This document shows, piece by piece, positions 35,376 to 43,955 of a stretch of DNA of 64,000 nucleotides. The stretch spans positions 228,136 through 292,135 of the forward strand of contig NZ_WQOH01000052.1 in NCBI RefSeq assembly GCF_018784445.1, written 5' to 3'. Made by a program: the position numbers and the translations under genes. Under the pieces are notes generated by a model. That model searched no databases and was not told where the DNA came from. It worked only from the letters and a program-made list of their open reading frames with translations. The stretch's first letter is position 1. Every line of letters begins with the position of its first letter. Source of the stretch: Gemmiger formicilis (GTDB lineage: Bacteria > Bacillota > Clostridia > Oscillospirales > Ruminococcaceae).

Positions 35376-35410
35376 CAGTCCTCTACACCATCACAAGAAG
35401 GAGAGTCATT

Positions 35411-36808
35411 ATGGATTACAAACACGCGGCACAGCAAGTTCTGGATGCCATCGGCGGCGCATCCAACATCGTATCCGCAGCCCACTGCGCGACCCGCCTG
35501 CGCCTAGTCATCGCCGACAACAGCAAGGTCAACAAGAAAGCCCTCGAAAATGCCGAGGGTGCCAAGGGCGTTTTTGAGGCACAGGGGCAATTACAAATCA
35601 TCTTCGGCACCGGCGCCGTGAACAAAGTCTACGACGAGTTCACCGCGCTGGCGGACATCACCGGCGCAACGAAAGAGGAAGTCAAGCAGGCTGCGGCCGC
35701 CAAAGCGCCGTGGTACCAGCGGGCCATCAAGACCCTGGGTGACATCTTTGTGCCCATCATCCCGGCCATCGTGGCGTCGGGCTTCCTCATGGGCATCATG
35801 GAAGCGCTGAACTTCATGGTCAACAACGGCTTCCTCAACATCGATACCTCCGGCTCGGTCTACGTCTTTGCACAGATTTTTTCCAACACCGCCTACACTT
35901 TCCTGCCCATCCTGATTGCCTATTCTGCCGCGAAAGTCTTCGGCGGCAACCCTTACCTGGGCGCGGTCATCGGCATGATCATGATCCACCCCAACCTGCA
36001 AAACGCCTGGACCGTCGCGTCCCAGGGCGTGCAGACCTATCAGCCGGTGTTCGGCGGGTTGTACTCCATCCCGCTGGTGGGCTACCAGGGCCACGTCATC
36101 CCGGTCGTCATTGCAGTCTGGGTCATGTCGCAGATTGAAAAGCGGCTGCACAAGGTCGTGCCTGCCATGTTTGACCTGTTTGTCACCCCGCTGGTTTCCG
36201 TTTTCGTCACCGGCTATCTGACGCTGGCCGTCATCGGCCCCATCTTCACCACCATTGAGGACGGCATCATCAACGGCGTGCAGGCCCTCATCCAGCTGCC
36301 CTTCGGCATCGGTTCCTTCATCATGGGCGGTCTGTATGCCGTCACCGTCGTGGCCGGCATTCACCATATGTACACGATCATTGACCTCGGCCAGCTATCC
36401 AAGTTCGGCTACACATACTGGCTGCCGCTGGCCAGCGCCGCCAACGTGGCCCAGGGCGGTGCAGCCCTGGCCGTCGCCCTCAAGAGCAAGGATCAGAAGG
36501 TCAAATCCATGGCACTGCCCTCCGCCATGTCTGCCTGCATGGGCATCACTGAGCCTGCCATCTTCGGCGTCAACCTGCGCTACTTTAAGCCCTTCCTGGG
36601 CGGCCTGGCGGGCGGTGCCTGCGGTGCTCTCTACGCCAGCATTGTGGGCCTGGGTGCCACCGGCACCGGCGTGACCGGCATCTTCGGTATCCTGCTGCAT
36701 CTTCATATGCCCTTGCAGTACATCATCATGATGGCGATTTCCTTCGGCGTCGCCTTCGCCGTGACCTGGGTGATTTGGAAGCCGGAGGATGTGAGGGAAC
36801 AAGCATAA
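35411..36808 (+). CDS. scrA: PTS sucrose transporter, EIIBC
   Basis: 465 residues. Residues 1-85 are the EIIB domain with the phosphorylated Cys26 in AAHCATRLRLV. From about residue 105 the EIIC membrane domain follows (FVPIIPAIVASGFLMG, then GITEPAIFGVNLRYFKPFLGG). No EIIA domain is attached, so a separate EIIA must donate phosphate. It imports sucrose as sucrose-6-phosphate, which suits scrB next door. Trehalose-type EIIBC is the closest alternative. Ribosome site AGAAGGAG. Confidence 0.93.
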   Translation: MDYKHAAQQVLDAIGGASNIVSAAHCATRLRLVIADNSKVNKKALENAEGAKGVFEAQGQLQIIFGTGAVNKVYDEFTALADITGATKEEVKQAAAAKAPWYQRAIKTLGDIFVPIIPAIVASGFLMGIMEALNFMVNNGFLNIDTSGSVYVFAQIFSNTAYTFLPILIAYSAAKVFGGNPYLGAVIGMIMIHPNLQNAWTVASQGVQTYQPVFGGLYSIPLVGYQGHVIPVVIAVWVMSQIEKRLHKVVPAMFDLFVTPLVSVFVTGYLTLAVIGPIFTTIEDGIINGVQALIQLPFGIGSFIMGGLYAVTVVAGIHHMYTIIDLGQLSKFGYTYWLPLASAANVAQGGAALAVALKSKDQKVKSMALPSAMSACMGITEPAIFGVNLRYFKPFLGGLAGGACGALYASIVGLGATGTGVTGIFGILLHLHMPLQYIIMMAISFGVAFAVTWVIWKPEDVREQA

Positions 36809-36828
36809 AATTTATTTAGACCGCATCC

Positions 36829-36861
36829 TTGTAGGGGTCGATGCAAACATCCGCCCCTACA
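36829..36861. repeat. Short family A-type palindrome
   Basis: TTGTAGGGGTCGATGCAAAC followed by ATCCGCCCCTACAA: outer arms TTGTAGGGG and CCCCTACAA pair, with an internal deletion to 33 bp. Confidence 0.65.
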
Positions 36862-36890
36862 ATCTCTATTCAAACAAATGAGGTAATACC

Positions 36891-38291
36891 ATGAACGCCT
36901 TACAGCGTGACTTGAAAAAACTGGTTCCCCTGGTGGAATCCTTGGGTGCGGAGAAAGCCGCCAGCGACCCCCACCGCCAGAAATTCCACATCCAGCCGAT
37001 GGTGGGCTGGCTCAACGACCCCAACGGCCTGTGCAAGATTGGCGATACCTACCACGCTTTCTTCCAGTACGGTCCCTTCGATGTGAACGGTGGCGTCAAA
37101 CACTGGGGGCATGTCACCAGCCGTGACCTGCTCCACTGGGACTACCAGCCCACGATGCTTTACCCCGATGAGCCGTTCGACTGCCACGGCGTCTACTCCG
37201 GCTCAGCCCTCGTCGAGGACGGCACGATGTACCTGTACTACACCGGCAACGTCAAGTACCCCGGGGCGTTTGACTACATCAAACAAGGGCGCGGCCACAA
37301 TGTCTGCCTGGCTGTCAGCCGCGATGGGCTGCACATCGACAGCAAGCAGTGCCTTATGTATAACAAGGACTATCCCGCCGGGCTGACCTGCCATGTGCGC
37401 GACCCCAAAGTCTTTGCCTGCGAGGGCCGCTATTACATGGTGCTGGGTGCCCGCACGGTCGAGGACAGGGGAGAGGTGCTTGTCTTGGAAAGCGAGGACA
37501 AGTATACCTGGCGACACACCAACACGCTGACCACGCCCGAGCCCTTCGGCTTTATGTGGGAGTGCCCCGATTTGTTCCAGCTGGACGGCCAGTGGTTCCT
37601 GGCCGTGTCCCCCCAAGGCATCGAGTGCCAGAACGTCTACGGCTGCGGATACTTCCCGATCTACGGCGACTGGCGCAGGGACTGCATCCTCGGCGATTTC
37701 TACCACGCGGATTTTGGCTTCGACTACTACGCGCCCCAGAGCTTTACCGACGAGACGGGCCGCCGCATTCAAATCGGCTGGATGGGTATGCCCGACGCCG
37801 CCTATGGCAACGCCGCCACCGTGGCCTACGGCTGGCAGCACTGCATGACGATTCCCCGGGTGCTGACCCGGGACAATGCCGGGCACATCCTGCAGAACCC
37901 GGTGTCCGAGCTGGCCGCCCGCCGCGGGGCCGCTGTGACCGCCACAGACGGTGCAGAGCAGGCCGTGGATGCCTGCTTCGACCTGGTTGCTGCCCCTGGC
38001 GGGGACTTCTCTCTGGGCTTTGACGGCGGGCTGACGCTGGCTTACAGTGACGCCGACCGCACCTGCTGCCTGACCTTTACCGACGCCGCCATGTCCGGCG
38101 GCCGCACGAGCCGCTGTGTGGTGCTGGATGCGCCATGCCGCCGTCTACGGGTGGTGGGGGATGCGTCCTCGCTGGAAATTTTCCTCAACGACGGCGCGGC
38201 CGTTCTGTCCACCCGGTACTACCCCGCCGGGGGCCAGGTCACACTGCGGCCCGCCAACTTTACCGCCGCAGTCTACCCGCTGAATCTGTAA
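36891..38291 (+). CDS. scrB: Sucrose-6-phosphate hydrolase (GH32)
   Basis: 466 residues. It splits sucrose-6-phosphate to glucose-6-phosphate and fructose in the cytoplasm; there is no signal peptide. The GH32 five-blade propeller motifs are WLNDPNG (nucleophile Asp43), CHVRDPKVF (residues 168-175, stabiliser Asp) and WECPDLF with acid/base Glu224. The C-terminal beta-sandwich (about 340-466) ends LRPANFTAAVYPLNL. It has GAGGTA upstream and is followed by scrK after 11 bases. Confidence 0.95.
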   Translation: MNALQRDLKKLVPLVESLGAEKAASDPHRQKFHIQPMVGWLNDPNGLCKIGDTYHAFFQYGPFDVNGGVKHWGHVTSRDLLHWDYQPTMLYPDEPFDCHGVYSGSALVEDGTMYLYYTGNVKYPGAFDYIKQGRGHNVCLAVSRDGLHIDSKQCLMYNKDYPAGLTCHVRDPKVFACEGRYYMVLGARTVEDRGEVLVLESEDKYTWRHTNTLTTPEPFGFMWECPDLFQLDGQWFLAVSPQGIECQNVYGCGYFPIYGDWRRDCILGDFYHADFGFDYYAPQSFTDETGRRIQIGWMGMPDAAYGNAATVAYGWQHCMTIPRVLTRDNAGHILQNPVSELAARRGAAVTATDGAEQAVDACFDLVAAPGGDFSLGFDGGLTLAYSDADRTCCLTFTDAAMSGGRTSRCVVLDAPCRRLRVVGDASSLEIFLNDGAAVLSTRYYPAGGQVTLRPANFTAAVYPLNL

Positions 38292-38302
38292 GGAGGTCCG
38301 CT

Positions 38303-39265
38303 ATGGCTCGTGATACTTTGTACGCGATTGGCGAAGCGCTGATCGACATGATACCGTCCAAAAGCGGTTGCGCCTTTGCCGAGGTACCCGCCTTTGCGCC
38401 CCGGGTAGGCGGTGCTCCCGCCAATGTCTGCGGCGCGTTCACCAAGCTGGGCGGTGCTTCCGCGCTGTTGACCCAGCTGGGCGATGACCCCTTCGGCCAT
38501 AAAATTGCCGACGAGCTGGCGGCCTGCGGCATCGATACGGCGCACATTGCCTTCACAGACAAAGCCAACACCGCGCTGGCCTTTGTCTCTCTGGAAGCCG
38601 ACGGCAACCGCACTTTCAGCTTCTACCGCAAGCCGTCGGCGGATCTGCTCTACGCGCCGGAACAGGTGGACACCACCCTGTTTGACACAGCGTTTGCTCT
38701 GCATTTTTGCAGCGTAGCGCTGGTCGAAAGCCCCATGCGCGAGGCCCACAAGACCGCCATTGCCGCCGCACGGCAGGCCGGGGCCATCATCAGCTTTGAC
38801 CCGAACCTGCGGTTCCCGCTCTGGCCCGACCGCGAGGCGCTGCGCCGCACCGTGCTGGAATTTCTTCCGCTGGCCGACATAGTCAAAATCTCCGACGAGG
38901 AGCTGGAATTTCTGACCGGCACAGCGAACATTGACACCGCACTGCCCACGCTCTTTGTCGGGAACGTGCAGCTCGTGCTCTACACATGCGGCAGCGCCGG
39001 GGCCCACGCCTACACCCATTCTGCGCACGGCTGCGCGCCCTGCCAGCCCGTCAGGGCCGTGGATACCACCGGGGCAGGGGATGGCTTTATCGGGTCGTTT
39101 TTGTGGCAGCTGCACGCCGCCGGTGCTGACCGCGCTGCGCTGGCCGGTCTGACCGCTCCACGGTTGGACAAATGGCTTGCGTTCTCTAATAAATTCTGCG
39201 GCATCAGCGTACAGGGCAGCGGTGCGATCGCCAGCTACCCCGACGCCGCGCAGATGGGCTTGTAA
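38303..39265 (+). CDS. scrK: Fructokinase (PfkB family)
   Basis: 320 residues. It phosphorylates the fructose released by ScrB. PfkB signatures are RVGGAPANVCGAFTKLGG near residue 34 and VDTTGAGDGFIGSFLW near residue 253 with the catalytic Asp. The start uses AAGGAGG. Third gene of the sucrose operon. A PPi-type phosphofructokinase gene follows 700 bases later on the other strand. Confidence 0.94.
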   Translation: MARDTLYAIGEALIDMIPSKSGCAFAEVPAFAPRVGGAPANVCGAFTKLGGASALLTQLGDDPFGHKIADELAACGIDTAHIAFTDKANTALAFVSLEADGNRTFSFYRKPSADLLYAPEQVDTTLFDTAFALHFCSVALVESPMREAHKTAIAAARQAGAIISFDPNLRFPLWPDREALRRTVLEFLPLADIVKISDEELEFLTGTANIDTALPTLFVGNVQLVLYTCGSAGAHAYTHSAHGCAPCQPVRAVDTTGAGDGFIGSFLWQLHAAGADRAALAGLTAPRLDKWLAFSNKFCGISVQGSGAIASYPDAAQMGL

Positions 39266-39390
39266 CGCGCTGCGCCGCTCGGATATTCCAGCGCAGAACG
39301 TGCATTTTTTGCCATATGCCACTTTTTGCCGGATTCCGTTCGCAAATTTTATGATTTTTGCCGAAAAACCGCCTTTTTGCGAAAAAACTC

Positions 39391-39419
39391 TTGATTCTGC
39401 GCACAATTTTCTCTATAAT
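39391..39419 (+). promoter_or_regulatory. HU gene promoter
   Basis: TTGATT (39391-39396) lies 17 bp from TATAAT (39414-39419). Upstream 39320-39390 is rich in phased A/T tracts, as in UP-element or bent DNA. Confidence 0.75.
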
Positions 39420-39475
39420 AAACAACGTAATAATAAAGGCTATGTGTGCCTATAAGGATAGGAGTTAAAAATATC

Positions 39476-39751
39476 ATGACGAGATCTCAGTTGATTACCA
39501 AGGTTGCCAATGACACCAACATGACCGCCGCTGAAGTGGAGAAGGTTATGGACGGTATTTTCGGCACCATCGGCGATGTGCTCAAGAGCGGCGACAAGGT
39601 CACCATCGCAGGCTTTGGCCGTTTCGAGATGCGTGAGCGCCAGACCAAGAACTTCACCAACCCCAAGACCAAGGTCACCAGCAAGCTGGAGCCGACCGCT
39701 ATCCCCGGCTTCAAGGCCAGCGGCCGCCTGAAGGAGAAGGTCTCCGGCTGA
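39476..39751 (+). CDS. hup: HU-family DNA-binding protein
   Basis: 91 residues. The small dimeric nucleoid protein bends DNA. SGDKVTIAGFGRFEMRERQ spans the conserved GFGxF hinge, and the arm segment NPKTKVTSKLEPTAIPGFKA carries the DNA-inserted Pro. MTRSQLITKVANDTNMTAAEVEKVM is the helical start. Ribosome site TAGGAG; an in-frame ATG at 39446 overlaps the leader. Monocistronic with a strong promoter and terminator. Confidence 0.96.
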   Translation: MTRSQLITKVANDTNMTAAEVEKVMDGIFGTIGDVLKSGDKVTIAGFGRFEMRERQTKNFTNPKTKVTSKLEPTAIPGFKASGRLKEKVSG

Positions 39752-39774
39752 TCTCGTACAGATTGATAGCTTTT

Positions 39775-39804
39775 AAGGATCCGCAGGGATGCGGGTCCTT
39801 TTTT
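39775..39804 (+). terminator. HU gene terminator
   Basis: AAGGATCCGCA (39775-39785) pairs with TGCGGGTCCTT (39790-39800) with one T-G pair; TTTTTT overlaps and follows. Confidence 0.85.
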
Positions 39805-39823
39805 GTTTGTAACAAACAAAAAA

Positions 39824-39965
39824 GCCTCCCTTGTTAAAGGGAGGTGGACGCCGAAGGCGGCCGGAGGGATTCCGACGGGCGTTGCCTTACACGCGCTCAC
39901 GCCCGCAGCCGGGCAGGAATCCCTTCGCCTCGCATAGCTCGGCACCTCCCTTTGACAAGGGAGGC
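39824..39965. repeat. Family C MITE-like repeat
   Basis: GCCTCCCTTGTTAAAGGGAG (left hairpin) and CCTCCCTTTGACAAGGGAGGC (right hairpin, here split) bound 142 bp. Internal GGCCGGAGGGATTCC and GGAATCCCTTCGCC arms pair. An inverted second copy is at 61729-61869. Confidence 0.85.
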
Positions 39966-39976
39966 ATTTTGCTCTA

Positions 39977-41197
39977 TCACAGATGAATATGCCGCGGCAC
40001 GCCGTTGATGTAGATGGGCGTCAGCTCGGCCTGGATCAGTGGGCGGGCGTAGCGCTCAAACTTCTCGTTGACGTGCATACCGTCCGCGGTGATCCATTCG
40101 TCGGGGACCGTTTTTTCAAAGTTTGCGACCTGCGTCACATCGACCATCTCGGTCTCCACGCGGTAGGGTTGGTCACTCAGGCGCTTGATGGCTGCCATCT
40201 TGGCGGTTTCGCCGCGCACGGCGGCCTCCACCGCTGCGCCGCCCACCTGGTAGGCTTCGGTCACGTCGGTGCGGCTGGCCAGGTGGCTGGCGCAGCGCTG
40301 CAACGTCGAGAATTCGATGGCGCGGGTCTTGCAGCCCAGGCGCACGCGGATCAGGTCCGCCAGGTAGCGGCTCGTGCCGCTCAAAATTGCCTTGTGGCCG
40401 AAGGCGTCCAGCTGCCCGGCCGTGGAGACCAGGTCACACAAGAAAACGCCGTCCTTATTCTTCACGCCCTCGCTGACTGCGATAATGACATTGTGGCGCT
40501 CCTTTTCCAGCTCTGCGACGCGGGCCAGGAACGCTTCCTCGTCAAAGGGGCGCTCGGGCAGCAGAATCAGGTCGGGGCCGTTGCAGTCCGGGCCTGCGGC
40601 CAGGCTGGCGGCAGCGGCCAGCCAGCCGGTGTGGCGGCCCATGATCTCCGCCACCGTCACGCTGCGCAGGTCGTAGACGCTGGAATCGCAGATGACTTCC
40701 TTCAAAATCGTGGCAATGTACTTCGCTGCACTGCCGTAGCCGGGGGTGTGGTCGGTCAGCATCAGGTCGTTGTCGATGGTCTTGGGTACGCCAATGAAGC
40801 GGATCTCGCTGTTTACGGTCTTGCCGTAGGCACTCAATTTGGAGATCGTGTCCATCGAGTCATTACCGCCAATGTAGAACACCGCGCCGATGTCGTACTG
40901 CTTGAACAGCTCAAACAGCTGCAAAAACGGCTTCTCGTCCACCGTGGGGTCGGGCAGCTTGTGGCGGCAGCTTCCCAAGAAGCTGGACGGCGTACGCTTG
41001 AGCAGCTCAATATCCATCTTATCGCCCAGGACCGTGTCCAAGTCAACGAGCTTGCCCTCCAGCACGCCCTCAATGCCATACTGCATACCGTAGACATGGG
41101 GTGCACCGCAGGCCTTCGCGGTCTCGTAGACACCCGCCAGGCTGGAGTTGATGACAGCAGTCGGGCCACCCGACTGCCCTACCAGAACGTTCTTCAT
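39977..41197 (-). CDS. 6-phosphofructokinase, pyrophosphate-dependent type
   Basis: 406 residues. It phosphorylates fructose-6-phosphate in glycolysis. The key residue following the Mg-binding position is Asp in GGNDS (residues 110-114; ATP enzymes have Gly there), and PKTIDND (138-144) has Lys in place of the Gly of PGTIDND. Both changes mark PPi-using enzymes. MGRHTGWLAAAASLA and LPERPFDEE are further family motifs. The actual phosphoryl donor needs assay. Ribosome site GAGAGG. It directly precedes the Cof phosphatase on the transcript's other side. Confidence 0.88.
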   Translation of the reverse strand: MKNVLVGQSGGPTAVINSSLAGVYETAKACGAPHVYGMQYGIEGVLEGKLVDLDTVLGDKMDIELLKRTPSSFLGSCRHKLPDPTVDEKPFLQLFELFKQYDIGAVFYIGGNDSMDTISKLSAYGKTVNSEIRFIGVPKTIDNDLMLTDHTPGYGSAAKYIATILKEVICDSSVYDLRSVTVAEIMGRHTGWLAAAASLAAGPDCNGPDLILLPERPFDEEAFLARVAELEKERHNVIIAVSEGVKNKDGVFLCDLVSTAGQLDAFGHKAILSGTSRYLADLIRVRLGCKTRAIEFSTLQRCASHLASRTDVTEAYQVGGAAVEAAVRGETAKMAAIKRLSDQPYRVETEMVDVTQVANFEKTVPDEWITADGMHVNEKFERYARPLIQAELTPIYINGVPRHIHL

Positions 41198-41229
41198 AGG
41201 TTTACCTCTCGTATATTTTATTTCATATC

Positions 41230-42054
41230 TTATAAAACATAGTTCTCAATCGCAGCTGCCACACCGTCATGATTGTTATCATCCGTCGTAACATCGGCAA
41301 TTTTCTTGATATCGTCGGTGGCGTTGCCCATCGCCACACCCAAGCCCGCAGCCTCGATCATGGCGCAGTCGTTGCCGGAGTCACCCACAGCCATGACCTG
41401 CGCCCGGGTCAGGCCCAGCGTGCGGGCCAGCGCCATCAGGCCGCTGCCCTTTGTCACACCGGGGGCGTTGATTTCCATGTTGCAGGGCAGGCTGCTCGTC
41501 AGCTCCATGCCGGGGCAGGCGGCCAGCACCTCGTGCCAGGCAGCGTCGCGCTCGGCTTCGGTGGCGTAGATCATACTGTACTTTTCAATCTCGTGGGCGT
41601 GGTCGCGCAGCGTTTTGTGCATATCCGCAACTTCCAGGCGGGTCGTGCGGAAGTAGGTGCGCAGATTTTCCGGAACCATGTCCATGTGCTGCTCGGCGTT
41701 TTCGCGGGTGGTGTAGCTTTTGCCGCCGATGAAAATGCTCATCATGCCGGCACCACCCTCCAGGATATCATAGATTTTCAGCGCGTCCTCGGTCTTGAAC
41801 GGCTGGTTCACCAGCTGCTCGCCGGTCTGCAGGTCCACGACGCTGGCACCGTTGGAGGTCAGCGCGTACCGCACGCCGGGAATGGCGGTGAACGCCTCCG
41901 GCACACCGCTTGCCGTGCGGCCGGTAGCGGGCAGCACCGCCACGCCACGCTCACAGGCCGTGCGGATGGCCGCCAGCGTGCGGGGGGTGATCTCCTTTTT
42001 ATCGTTGAAAACCGTACCGTCAAGGTCCAGCGCCACAAGGCGGATGTCCTGCAT
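41230..42054 (-). CDS. Cof-type HAD-superfamily phosphatase
   Basis: 274 residues. RLVALDLDGTVFND is HAD motif I (nucleophile Asp in DLDGT), LPATGRT motif II, the C2 cap spans about residues 80-190, and MAVGDSGNDCAMIEAAGLGVAMGNA is motif IV in two parts. It probably dephosphorylates sugar phosphates or related metabolites. The start at 42054 has AAGGAG; a longer frame from 42090 lacks one. It is upstream of the phosphofructokinase gene on the same strand, 32 bases apart, so the two may be co-transcribed. Confidence 0.93.
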   Translation of the reverse strand: MQDIRLVALDLDGTVFNDKKEITPRTLAAIRTACERGVAVLPATGRTASGVPEAFTAIPGVRYALTSNGASVVDLQTGEQLVNQPFKTEDALKIYDILEGGAGMMSIFIGGKSYTTRENAEQHMDMVPENLRTYFRTTRLEVADMHKTLRDHAHEIEKYSMIYATEAERDAAWHEVLAACPGMELTSSLPCNMEINAPGVTKGSGLMALARTLGLTRAQVMAVGDSGNDCAMIEAAGLGVAMGNATDDIKKIADVTTDDNNHDGVAAAIENYVL

Positions 42055-42165
42055 AGTTTCACACTCCTTATCCAGGATATTGTATCGCAAAACCGCACCG
42101 ATTGCAAGGTGCAGGCAACTGTGCTACAATAAAGTATCGGTAAAATTTGAGAAAGAGGCGGTAAC

Positions 42166-42927
42166 ATGCCTGTATTGCGCACCAAAACCAACCGGATGTG
42201 GCTGCCGGACGCCCTGCGCGGGCTGGCGCTGCTGAATATGCTGGTCTACCACGGCATGTACGACTGGGTATATGTGTTCGGCCATGCCAGCCGCTGGTAC
42301 GATATCTGGGCCCCGGGGTGCCATGTGTGGCAGCAATATATCTGTTGGAGCTTTATTGTGCTGTCGGGATTCAGCTTTCCGCTGGCCCGCAAGCCGGTCA
42401 AAAACGGCCTACTGGTGGCCGGGTGCGCGGCGGTGCTCACGGTTGTGACGGCGGTATTCATGCCGTCGGAAGCCATCTGGTTCGGCGTGCTGCACCTAAA
42501 CGCCGCCGCCGTGCTGCTGACCTGCCTGGTGTATCCGCTTTTGCAGCGCGTGCCAGCCGGGATGGGGCTGGCGACGTCTGCGGCGCTGTTTGCGCTGACG
42601 AATCAGCTTCCCTATGGGTATTTAGGCTTTGAGAATTGGCACCTCTGCGCCCTGCCTGCGGGGCTGTACAAGGCAAACTGGTTCTGGCTGGGCCTGCCGG
42701 ACTTGACGCGGTTCACCTCGGCGGATTATTTCCCGGTCATACCGTGGGTGTTTTTGTTCTGGTGCGGCGTGTTTTTGGCGCGGCTGTGGCACCCGAGCAG
42801 GGGAGAGGCCCCAGCTGCGGCAGCGCCGCTCTGTGCTGTTGGACGGAACACGCTGTTTGTGTATATGCTGCACCAGCCCGTGATTTATGGGGCGCTGTGG
42901 GTGTGGCATAGGATCAGGGGGATGTGA
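42166..42927 (+). CDS. DUF1624 (HGSNAT-like) membrane protein
   Basis: 253 residues with about seven membrane spans. The start LPDALRGLALLNMLVYHGMYD carries the conserved RG and His of the heparan-alpha-glucosaminide acetyltransferase-like DUF1624 family, and the tail LFVYMLHQPVIYGAL is also typical. It may transfer acyl groups across the membrane to a cell-surface glycan; this is inference from family. Ribosome site AGAGG. Divergent from the Cof gene. Confidence 0.8.
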   Translation: MPVLRTKTNRMWLPDALRGLALLNMLVYHGMYDWVYVFGHASRWYDIWAPGCHVWQQYICWSFIVLSGFSFPLARKPVKNGLLVAGCAAVLTVVTAVFMPSEAIWFGVLHLNAAAVLLTCLVYPLLQRVPAGMGLATSAALFALTNQLPYGYLGFENWHLCALPAGLYKANWFWLGLPDLTRFTSADYFPVIPWVFLFWCGVFLARLWHPSRGEAPAAAAPLCAVGRNTLFVYMLHQPVIYGALWVWHRIRGM

Positions 42928-42935
42928 CGGCGAGG

Positions 42936-43022
42936 GTACGGGGCGACGAGGACGCCGCCCCCTACAACTAAAGGCTAAAGTAGTTCTAAAGGCAAAGTGC
43001 GGCGGCCTGAGGGCAGACCACC
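42936..43022. repeat. Two short palindromic repeat modules
   Basis: 42936-42967 is a palindrome around GGGGCGACGAGGACGCCGCCCC with TAC ends (split description). 43000-43022 is GGCGGCCTGAGGGCAGACC. The same two modules appear in the opposite order at 5998-6085. Confidence 0.6.
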
Positions 43023-43071
43023 CCACCATTTATGAACATTTTAAAAATTTTCATTTTAGCGAAAATTGTTG

Positions 43072-43101
43072 TTGACATCAGGGGGGCTTTTATAGTATAA
43101 T
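43072..43101 (+). promoter_or_regulatory. rpsU promoter
   Basis: TTGACA (43072-43077) lies 18 bp from TATAAT (43096-43101). Confidence 0.8.
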
Positions 43102-43165
43102 CTTGTTTACTGGTTAATAGTATTTGACCGGCAAACTCCTGTCTCAGGTCAAGGGAGGGAAGAAG

Positions 43166-43342
43166 ATGTCGGAGATCCGTGTCAAAGAGGGCGAGTCCCT
43201 CGAGAGCGCTCTGCGCCGTTTTAAGCGCAGCACTGCTCGCAGCGGCGTGTTAGCTGAGGTCCGCAAGCGCGAGGCTTATGAGAAGCCTTCCGTTAAGCGC
43301 AAGAAGAAGTCCGAGGCTGCCCGCAAGCGCAAGTTTAAGTAA
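43166..43342 (+). CDS. rpsU: 30S ribosomal protein S21
   Basis: 58 residues, typical of Firmicutes S21. [20 protein letters not shown] begins it, and the basic tail [13 protein letters not shown] is conserved. It binds the 30S platform near the anti-Shine-Dalgarno helix. The ribosome site AAGGGAGGG is strong; a start at 43124 would add residues not seen in S21. Followed by a terminator before YqeG. Confidence 0.97.
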   Translation: MSEIRVKEGESLESALRRFKRSTARSGVLAEVRKREAYEKPSVKRKKKSEAARKRKFK

Positions 43343-43363
43343 GGTATCTTACAACGAACGACT

Positions 43364-43398
43364 GTGCAGGTTCGCGTTACGCGCGGGCCTGCACTTTT
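43364..43398 (+). terminator. rpsU terminator
   Basis: GTGCAGG (43364-43370) pairs with CCTGCAC (43388-43394), with an inner CGCG/CGCG pairing, followed by TTTTATTTTAT. Some read-through into YqeG is likely, since no other promoter is evident. Confidence 0.75.
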
Positions 43399-43445
43399 AT
43401 TTTATCGGCGGCAGCGATGCGGCCATCTTTAAAAAGGTCACACCC

Positions 43446-43955
43446 ATGATTTTAACCCCTGAATATATTTTCAAAACCATCGAGTGCATCCACCCGGATT
43501 TTCTCGCGGCACATGGCATCAAGGCGCTGGTGCTGGACGTAGACAACACCCTGACCGGTGACAACAGCCAGGTGCTGGAGCCATCCGTCCAGGCCTGGCT
43601 GGATGAAATGCGCGCGGCGGGCATCAAACTGACCATTGTGTCCAACAACACCGCCAAGCGGGTGCGTCCCTTTGCGGAGCGCATCGGCCTGGACTGGGTG
43701 CCGCTGGCCTGCAAGCCGTTCACCGTCGGCCTGCGGGTAGCGCGGCGGCGGCTGGGCTGCCAAAAAAGCGAGATGGCCATGGTCGGCGACCAGATTTTTG
43801 CCGACCGGATGGCCGCCGGGCTGTACGGCTGCCCCTGCTTGTACCTGATGCCCCGCACGAACCACGACAAAAACAAATTTGTGCTGTTAAAGCGCAAGTT
43901 TGAACCGTACTGGATCGACAAATACTATCAGAAGGGCGGCAAGCTGTATGAGTGA
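43446..43955 (+). CDS. YqeG-family HAD phosphatase
   Basis: 169 residues. LVLDVDNTLTGDN is HAD motif I in the YqeG form (DxDNTL), LTIVSNNTAKRV motif II, and MAMVGDQIFADRMAA motif III/IV. Related proteins include phosphatidylglycerophosphatase GEP4 of eukaryotes; the bacterial substrate is not settled. Ribosome site AAAAGG is weak. It overlaps the endonuclease IV-like gene by eight bases. Confidence 0.9.
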   Translation: MILTPEYIFKTIECIHPDFLAAHGIKALVLDVDNTLTGDNSQVLEPSVQAWLDEMRAAGIKLTIVSNNTAKRVRPFAERIGLDWVPLACKPFTVGLRVARRRLGCQKSEMAMVGDQIFADRMAAGLYGCPCLYLMPRTNHDKNKFVLLKRKFEPYWIDKYYQKGGKLYE

